Positions 1-4,414 of a stretch of DNA of 14,032 nt are shown here, in pieces. Positions within the stretch are counted from its first letter, which is position 1. Every line of letters starts with the position of its first letter. The notes beneath the pieces were generated by a model that searched no databases, was not told where the DNA came from, and saw only the letters and a list, made by a program, of their open reading frames with translations. Source of the DNA: Rhodobacteraceae bacterium UBA2776 (GTDB lineage Bacteria > Pseudomonadota > Alphaproteobacteria > Rhodobacterales > Rhodobacteraceae); the NCBI GenBank assembly GCA_002352425.1, contig DEIK01000063.1, positions 1 through 14,032 on the forward strand, in the 5' to 3' direction. A program made the position numbers and the translations under genes.

Positions 1-120
1 GATTGGCGAATCTTTGAGGGTGATCGGCAAACTATCACACCAAAGAGCTGGCGTCAGATGGGCGGTTCTGTGGCATCTGCCAAATGGACCTACCTTCGCG
101 GAAACAAGAGAGTATGCTGA
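1..120 (+). CDS. C-terminal end of an unidentified protein (5' end outside the window)
   Basis: Frame 1 is open from the first base to a TGA at 118-120 and encodes 39 residues beginning DWRIFEGDRQ and ending RGNKRVC. The peptide is basic and aromatic, with four Trp/Tyr in its second half, and reads like the end of a real soluble protein rather than a chance frame, but it is too short to identify. It lies in the same A+T-richer segment and on the same strand as the next gene, 110 bases upstream of it. A 6-bp inverted repeat, TATGCT (113-118) with AGCATA (127-132), spans the stop; a T-rich stretch follows only about 18 bases later, so it is a poor terminator. It could also be a chance open frame. 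Confidence 0.4.
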   Translation, partial: DWRIFEGDRQTITPKSWRQMGGSVASAKWTYLRGNKRVC

Positions 121-168
121 ACGCATAGCATAGCACCTCAACCGTCTATTCTTTTTGTTATTCAGGTA

Positions 169-197
169 CCGACAGCCAATTATCCCGTTGGTATATT
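169..197 (+). promoter_or_regulatory. Candidate sigma-70 type promoter for the 231-1034 gene
   Basis: CCGACA (169-174, 4 of 6 matches to TTGACA) is followed by exactly 17 bases and TATATT (192-197, 5 of 6 matches to TATAAT). A start site near 204 would leave a short leader containing the AAAGGAG ribosome site at 216-222. An overlapping weaker alternative is TTGTTA at about 155-160 with AATTAT 17 bases on. In a segment this A+T-rich, matches of this quality can occur by chance. Confidence 0.4.
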
Positions 198-230
198 GCT
201 GTTTGAAGTTACACTAAAGGAGCACAAATC

Positions 231-1034
231 TTGACCGAAACAATCGACACCGCAATAACCTGTGAAAGAATTCTAAAAGAGGGAATAAGCTACAACAACG
301 AACACGAAATACTGCCCAGTGAAAACATAATTGCCGAACGACTGCTGAAAAGGCAATGCGAAATGAAGTCGGCGTATAGCGAACTACACGATAAATTGGG
401 TGAATCGCCACCAGCCTTGGAAGTTTTTTTGGGGCGGCTGCTTAGTGCGGCGGCATTCTGGAACCCCGATAAGAGTAAAGTGGCCCGGGAAATGAAGGCC
501 CAGATAGAAGGAGTAAATAAAGAAATATCAGAAAACGGCAAAGAACTTGCAGCGCTGCTTGCAAAACGTTCTGAACTCGAAAACTCGTCTGGATTTACAA
601 GCAATACCCATTTCCATGTAATTAGCATTATCGAAGAAGCTGCTGCAGACAATCACCTTTTCAATTCTAGGGTCAAAGACCCTCTGCACACCTTGGCATG
701 TCGATTTGACCTAAAGTACTGGCCTTCCCCTAGTAAGATGCTGAGGACAATCTCCCAAGATGCGGATCAAGCAATCTTACAAGCGACAGACTCGCTAACA
801 GATGCCTTCACAGTTGGAAAGCGCAGTTCTAGGGCAGACTTTATCAGGGCCCTACTCAAAGCCATTAATGAGGAAAGTTTTAGTTACTCAGGGCATTTCC
901 CAAAAGATTTCAATCTAACAGACAACACCCTAGCAACGCTGGCAAACTGCGCTCTGGGTCTGGAACCTGATGAGATGATTGATTGTGCCTATGTTAAACG
1001 TTTGCGCCAACGCGAACGAGAAAGAAACCGTTAA
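231..1034 (+). CDS. Unrecognised 267-aa protein, TTG start, A+T-rich accessory gene
   Basis: I do not recognise this protein. The TTG start at 231 is supported by AAAGGAG at 216-222, eight bases upstream, and no better start lies nearby. The product is soluble and mostly helical, with no signal peptide or membrane segment. Residues about 80-118 are rich in Lys, Glu and Ala and look like a short coiled coil; residues 150-200 have a mixed pattern with the segment DLKYWPSPSKML; the C-terminus is very basic (RLRQRERERNR), which could touch nucleic acid. No catalytic motif is obvious. Codons are more A/T-ending than those of the core genes from 1244 on, which suggests horizontal origin. It follows the tail of another same-strand frame and ends about 210 bases before a core methyltransferase that faces it. 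Real gene: likely. Function: unknown. Confidence 0.75.
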   Translation: MTETIDTAITCERILKEGISYNNEHEILPSENIIAERLLKRQCEMKSAYSELHDKLGESPPALEVFLGRLLSAAAFWNPDKSKVAREMKAQIEGVNKEISENGKELAALLAKRSELENSSGFTSNTHFHVISIIEEAAADNHLFNSRVKDPLHTLACRFDLKYWPSPSKMLRTISQDADQAILQATDSLTDAFTVGKRSSRADFIRALLKAINEESFSYSGHFPKDFNLTDNTLATLANCALGLEPDEMIDCAYVKRLRQRERERNR

Positions 1035-1038
1035 CCCC

Positions 1039-1137
1039 TCAAAACCCCTGCACCAGTATATCCACCGCATCCGTGATCTCGGCGAACTGCGCGTTCAGAC
1101 TCCCCTCCGCCCCCCCTTGCACATGAACTATGCGCAT
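1039..1137 (-). CDS. Possible 32-aa small ORF or gene remnant
   Basis: Read on the minus strand from an ATG at 1137 to a TGA at 1039, this gives 32 residues, MRIVHVQGGAEG then SLNAQFAEITDAVDILVQGF. The last 20 residues have the alternating polar and hydrophobic pattern of a genuine helix, and the codons are GC-ending like the core genes, unlike the neighbouring A+T-rich gene, from whose stop codon it is only four bases away. There is no Shine-Dalgarno sequence before the ATG, and an in-frame stop lies a few codons upstream. It could therefore be the surviving 3' end of a core gene cut when the left segment arrived, a small protein, or chance. I cannot assign a family. Confidence 0.25.
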   Translation of the reverse strand: MRIVHVQGGAEGSLNAQFAEITDAVDILVQGF

Positions 1138-1188
1138 CAAACATGCGCGAATTCAAAGCAAGCCATGTTTTCCCAACCCGAAACATTG

Positions 1189-1232
1189 TCATATGGAATT
1201 CATATGGTTTTCATATGCAATTCATATACCCC
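1189..1232. repeat. Four 11-bp direct repeats with CATATG cores
   Basis: Four consecutive 11-base units begin at 1189, 1200, 1211 and 1222: TCATATGGAAT, TCATATGGTTT, TCATATGCAAT and TCATATACCCC. Three contain the palindrome CATATG and the last contains CATATA, all exactly 11 bases apart, close to one helical turn. They lie just beyond the stop codon of the methyltransferase gene and before the A+T-rich segment. In RNA, any two neighbouring CATATG cores can pair as a 6-bp stem with a 5-base loop. Spacing of this kind suggests stacked binding sites on one DNA face or a decayed tandem repeat; no protein partner is indicated. Confidence 0.7.
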
Positions 1233-1243
1233 ATTTCACCCAT

Positions 1244-1990
1244 TCAAACCGGCTTTGCCTCGGGCACCTTCATCCCCTCCAGTATTCGCAATGGCCGGCG
1301 CACCGCTTCAGACAACCCCGGTCTTTTCGGCGCCGGTATCTGTTTGCTAACCTCAACCATCAGCACCCCGCCCGCCACCACCGTCGGAATCTTGCGCCCC
1401 GCTTTTTCCCAAAATCCAGCCGTGCGCAGCCAGAACCGTTTGTGCGACGGTGGTGCATATAACGCCCCCACATGGCGTTCCGGTATCAACCCGTGGCTTT
1501 TCAGCAGCGCCTCTAGCTGCCCCAAACTGTAGGGGCGGCCATAGCCAAACGGCGTGTGATCACTGCGCGCCCACATGCCAACCCGGTTGGGCACAATAAA
1601 CAGCGCCCGCCCCCCCGGACCCAGCACGCGGTAACATTCCTGTAGCAAATCAAACGGATGATCCGAAGTTTCCAGCCCATGCATCAGCACCAGTTTATCC
1701 ACCGATCCGGTCTCGAGCGGCCATAGCGTGTCCTCACACAGGCAGGCGACGTTTTTCATGCCAACCGGCCACGCCATCACCCCTTGCGGGGCTGGCATCA
1801 TGGCAATCACACGGCGGGCTTCGGCCAGATAAGGGCGCAGCAAAGGGGCTGCAAAGCCAAATCCAACCACGGTCTGGCCTTTGGCCTCGGGCCACATCTG
1901 GACCAAGCGGTCACGCACAGCCCTCTGTGCCGCGCGGCCCAATGCCGAGCGGTAATAGAAGGCTTTTAAATCCAACACATCTAGGTGCAT
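1244..1990 (-). CDS. SAM-dependent methyltransferase-fold protein (class I, type 11-like)
   Basis: The 248-residue product has the layout of a class I methyltransferase of the Methyltransf_11 type. The first strand and glycine loop is VVGFGFAAPLL (41-51), a loose form of motif I. WPLETGSVDKLVLMHGLE (90-107) corresponds to the fourth strand region, and CYRVLGPGGRALFIVPNR (119-136) is the typical post-motif with its L-x-PGG turn. There is no acidic residue at the end of the second strand (AMMPAPQG, 63-70), where SAM hydroxyls are usually held, so cofactor binding may be altered or lost. The N-terminus, with its FYYRSALGRAAQ segment, looks complete, which supports the ATG at 1990 despite a weak ribosome site. 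The substrate is unknown. It converges with the unrecognised gene on the left and lies 125 bases downstream of the FMN reductase on the same strand. Confidence 0.8.
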   Translation of the reverse strand: MHLDVLDLKAFYYRSALGRAAQRAVRDRLVQMWPEAKGQTVVGFGFAAPLLRPYLAEARRVIAMMPAPQGVMAWPVGMKNVACLCEDTLWPLETGSVDKLVLMHGLETSDHPFDLLQECYRVLGPGGRALFIVPNRVGMWARSDHTPFGYGRPYSLGQLEALLKSHGLIPERHVGALYAPPSHKRFWLRTAGFWEKAGRKIPTVVAGGVLMVEVSKQIPAPKRPGLSEAVRRPLRILEGMKVPEAKPV

Positions 1991-2103
1991 TTATCGGGTC
2001 TTACTCGGTTGCATTCCTCGCAACATAACCACCCTACTCATAAACGCCAAGCTCATCATGCCCTGTGCGGGCATTCTTCGCACCGTCCAAGCAGGGCCCA
2101 GCG

Positions 2104-2124
2104 AAAAGTGCCCGTCTAGGGCGC
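2104..2124 (-). terminator. Weak intrinsic terminator overlapping the FMN reductase stop
   Basis: On the minus strand GCCC (2122-2119) pairs with GGGC (2113-2110) around a 5-base loop, and four T follow after two bases (2107-2104). The TAG stop at 2118-2116 lies in the loop. The stem is only four GC pairs plus an interrupted outer pair, so this is a weak call. A second hairpin, ATGCCC/GGGCAT (2058-2074), lies just downstream without a T run. Confidence 0.35.
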
Positions 2125-2667
2125 GCTGAGCGCCGCTTCGGCTTTAAGCTGCGCCATCAATGTCGCCAGCCCTTTTGCATAGAGTTCGCCCTCGGCCAGT
2201 CGCCCATCGGCGAACTGCCCATGCGCACCCGCCACCATGACCTCGGGGCCCATCAACAGCCGTGGCTGAAACGGTGTCATCGCCAGCCGCAAAGCATATT
2301 GCGCCCGCGCGCCACCTGCACGTCCCGCTGCCGCCGACACAATCGCTACAGGCTTGCCAGCCCAGGGCGCGCCTTCGGTCCGGCTGACCCAGTCCAGCGC
2401 ATTTTTCAAAACACCCGAGAAGGATTGATTGTATTCAGGCGTCGAAATCACCACGCCGTCCGCTGCCGCAATCTGGTCTGCCAGTCGCGCAACGCCTGCT
2501 GGCACGCCCTCAGCATCCTCGACATCACCGTTATAAAGCGGCACATCCAAATCGGCCTCGGTATAGCTTGCATTCTCCATCAAACGCCCCGCCTCGCGGA
2601 TCAGCATCCGGTTGAACGATCCCGCCCGCAGCGAGCCTGAAATTCCCAATAGGTTAAATTGTGACAT
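2116..2667 (-). CDS. NADPH-dependent FMN reductase (flavodoxin-like fold)
   Basis: Members of this family use NAD(P)H to reduce flavin, quinones or other electron acceptors in the cytoplasm with a bound FMN. The sequence shows the N-terminal phosphate-binding loop GISGSLRAGSFNR just after the first strand, and the hallmark TPEYNQSFSGVLKNALDW in the middle, which contacts the flavin ring and shapes the dimer interface. I place the start at the ATG at 2667 (MSQFNLLG), 183 residues, because GAAAGG precedes it at proper spacing; the in-frame ATG five codons earlier (2682) contains that ribosome site and would have none of its own. The length fits the family. It follows the DUF938 gene on the same strand after about 90 bases, so cotranscription is possible but a separate promoter cannot be excluded. 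The true substrate (quinone, chromate, azo dye or free flavin) cannot be told from sequence. Confidence 0.88.
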   Translation of the reverse strand: MSQFNLLGISGSLRAGSFNRMLIREAGRLMENASYTEADLDVPLYNGDVEDAEGVPAGVARLADQIAAADGVVISTPEYNQSFSGVLKNALDWVSRTEGAPWAGKPVAIVSAAAGRAGGARAQYALRLAMTPFQPRLLMGPEVMVAGAHGQFADGRLAEGELYAKGLATLMAQLKAEAALSAP

Positions 2668-2735
2668 CTCGCACCTTTCCATAAATCTAGCCTATAAGAT
2701 GTTGCAAAACACCGCCGGACACAAGAGACCTGCCA

Positions 2736-2750
2736 GCACAGTCACTGTGC
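2736..2750. repeat. Perfect palindrome GCACAGTCACTGTGC
   Basis: Seven bases on each side of a central C are perfectly complementary (GCACAGT/ACTGTGC). On the plus strand the palindrome is followed by AA and six T (2753-2758), the shape of an intrinsic terminator, although no plus-strand gene leads into it. On the minus strand it lies between the DUF938 stop (2757) and the FMN reductase start (2667), where it could be an operator, a processing hairpin, or a barrier to antisense transcription. Confidence 0.6.
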
Positions 2751-2756
2751 AATTTT

Positions 2757-3413
2757 TTAGCCCCCCTTACGGGCCACCACGGCCAGATTGTTGGCTGGCA
2801 TCTCGTGGACTGCCGCCAAGGACAGGCCGCATTGCATCAATTCTGCCTGCATCCATTCAAGGTCTTTGTATCCGATCGCCACATTCTGTGCAGTCAAACT
2901 CGCGTGGAACGCCGCGTCCCCGTCGCTGCGAAACTTACCTTCGTTTCGAAACGGCCCGTATATAAAGAAGTGCCCGCCAGCATTCAGCGCCGCCGCTGCA
3001 CCACGGATCACCGCCGAGGCGTCCTCGTTTGTGATCAAATGGAACAGATTGACCACATAAACCAATCCCAAATCAGGAAATTGCGGCCATGCTCCGCTGG
3101 CATCAAACTGAACAGGCGACTGCAAATTAGGCGCGTTCACATACGCGCGCCATGCCTCCACACTGCCCATACGTTCCGCCGACAAATCGCTGGGCTGCCA
3201 CGTTACATCCGACGCGCTTGGTGCGAATGCGGCTATATGTTGCCCCGTGCCACTGGCCAATTCCAGCACCATGCCCCCTGTGGGAACATACCCTATCAAA
3301 CGCTCAAATATCGCCGCTGCATTGCGTTCGGCCGATGGGGCCGACAGGCGGCCGTCCGGCAGGGTGTCCGTCATGGGGCCGCTGTCGGGCAATTTCAAAG
3401 GAGGTTGTGACAT
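2757..3413 (-). CDS. DUF938 family protein (predicted SAM-dependent methyltransferase)
   Basis: The 218-residue product matches the DUF938 family, which has a methyltransferase fold but no established reaction that I know of. The family marks are all visible in order: APSAERN (25-31), the SAM loop VLELASGTGQHIAAFA (49-64), WQPSD (72-76) with the acidic end of the second strand, NLFHLIT (122-128), GPFR (153-156), KDLEWM (183-188) and MPANNL (205-210). The glycine loop is intact, unlike in the methyltransferase at 1244-1990, so SAM binding is plausible. The ATG at 3413 has AAAGG six bases upstream. It diverges from gloB across an 85-base gap holding an inverted repeat (3441-3460), so the two may share control. 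The methyl acceptor is unknown. Confidence 0.88.
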   Translation of the reverse strand: MSQPPLKLPDSGPMTDTLPDGRLSAPSAERNAAAIFERLIGYVPTGGMVLELASGTGQHIAAFAPSASDVTWQPSDLSAERMGSVEAWRAYVNAPNLQSPVQFDASGAWPQFPDLGLVYVVNLFHLITNEDASAVIRGAAAALNAGGHFFIYGPFRNEGKFRSDGDAAFHASLTAQNVAIGYKDLEWMQAELMQCGLSLAAVHEMPANNLAVVARKGG

Positions 3414-3440
3414 TTTGCGCCTTTCTAATCAGGAACCAAT

Positions 3441-3460
3441 ATTGCGCTCTGCCGCGCAAT
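3441..3460. promoter_or_regulatory. Inverted repeat ATTGCGC-N6-GCGCAAT in the gloB/DUF938 divergent region
   Basis: ATTGCGC (3441-3447) and GCGCAAT (3454-3460) are perfect inverted copies separated by TCTGCC. They lie near the middle of the 85-base gap between two divergent start codons, the usual place for an operator acting on both directions. The sequence does not match a regulator site I can name, and a chance or hairpin role is possible. Confidence 0.45.
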
Positions 3461-3498
3461 GGGCAAGAGTGGGGCGAACACAAATATAAGGACACATC

Positions 3499-4296
3499 AT
3501 GCCGCTCCAGATTGTCACCATTCCCTGCTGCACCGACAACTACGCATTTTTGCTGCATGATGCGGCCAGCGGCGAAACCGCGCTGGTGGATGCGCCCGAG
3601 GTTGCGCCGATCATCAACGCGCTAGACGATCTTGGCTGGTCCCTGTCGCAAATCCTCATCACCCATCATCACCATGATCATATCGAAGGGGTACAGGAAT
3701 TGCGCACCAAATACGGGGCGAAGGTCCTTGGTGCCAAGGCCGACGCGCACCGCTTGCCGCCGCTTGATATCGCGCTGTCCGAAGGAGATATGATTGAGGT
3801 CGGAAAAAGCATTGGCCGGGTGCTGGATGTTTCGGGCCACTGTGACGATCACCTTGCGTTCTATTTTGCCGATAGCCAAGCCGTGTTCACGGCTGACAGC
3901 TTGATGGCGCTTGGGTGTGGTCGCTTGTTTGAGGGTACACCCCTTCAAATGTGGGGCAGCCTAAGTAAGATCGCCGCCCTGCCACCTGAAACGATTGTCT
4001 ATTCCGGACATGAATACACCATCGCAAATGCAATATTCGCCTATTCCCTTGAGCCAAACAACCCCGCCCTGCGGACCCGCATCCAGCAGACCGTTGATGC
4101 GCGCGCCAATGACATTCCGACCGTGCCGTCAACCTTGTCGGATGAACTGGAAACGAACCCGTTCTTACGCCCAGCCTCGGCCGAAATTCGCAAAAACCTA
4201 AAAATGAACGCCAACACCGACGCCGAGGTTTTCGCTGAAATCCGGCGGCTCAAAGACGGGTTCAGTCAAACAGAATTACCCGATTTCACGAAATAA
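3499..4296 (+). CDS. gloB: Hydroxyacylglutathione hydrolase (glyoxalase II)
   Basis: Glyoxalase II hydrolyses S-D-lactoylglutathione to D-lactate and glutathione, the second step of methylglyoxal detoxification in the cytoplasm. The 265-residue product has the metallo-beta-lactamase metal site T-HHHHDH (55-61), His114 in SGH, the bridging Asp133 in FTADSL, and His171 in YSGHEYT, so both metal positions look filled. GCGRLFEG (139-146) and the C-terminal NPFLR (220-224), typical of the glutathione-binding helical domain, separate it from other lactamase-fold hydrolases. The strand around His114 reads VSGHCDDH, a local variant of the more usual PGHT form. The ATG at 3499 has AAGGA six bases upstream. 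It diverges from the DUF938 gene and precedes clpA by 118 bases on the same strand. Confidence 0.95.
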   Translation: MPLQIVTIPCCTDNYAFLLHDAASGETALVDAPEVAPIINALDDLGWSLSQILITHHHHDHIEGVQELRTKYGAKVLGAKADAHRLPPLDIALSEGDMIEVGKSIGRVLDVSGHCDDHLAFYFADSQAVFTADSLMALGCGRLFEGTPLQMWGSLSKIAALPPETIVYSGHEYTIANAIFAYSLEPNNPALRTRIQQTVDARANDIPTVPSTLSDELETNPFLRPASAEIRKNLKMNANTDAEVFAEIRRLKDGFSQTELPDFTK

Positions 4297-4306
4297 CTAC
4301 GCGAAT

Positions 4307-4353
4307 GTGTGATTGAATAGCTAAAAAGCACTTGAATTTACGGCCAATCACAC
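4307..4353 (+). repeat. 9-bp perfect inverted repeat between gloB and clpA
   Basis: GTGTGATTG (4307-4315) and CAATCACAC (4345-4353) are perfect inverted copies separated by 29 bases. No T run follows, so it does not look like a standard terminator for gloB. It could be a two-half operator upstream of clpA or a long-looped hairpin. A TTGAAT hexamer (4332-4337) lies inside it, but no convincing -10 box is found at the right distance. Confidence 0.55.
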
Positions 4354-4414
4354 CGAACTTTAAGACTATCAGGCCATAAGTGGGTAAACCGCTAAATACA
4401 AAGGAGCACACAGC

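Noticed and set aside
1039..1125. tRNA gene near the end of the A+T-rich segment
   Set aside because: I looked for one as an integration site. A GTTCG occurs on the minus strand, but no acceptor, anticodon or T-arm stems form around it.
1189..1228. Cloning linker or vector artefact suggested by adjacent NdeI- and EcoRI-like sites
   Set aside because: The sites are part of a regular 11-base repeat with diverged units, and no vector-like sequence flanks them.
1189..1232. CRISPR array
   Set aside because: The units are 11 bases long and directly adjoining, with no spacers of CRISPR length, and there are no cas genes.
2668..2682. Upstream ATG (2682) as the start of the FMN reductase
   Set aside because: The ribosome site GAAAGG lies inside those five codons and is correctly spaced for the ATG at 2667, after which family-like sequence begins.
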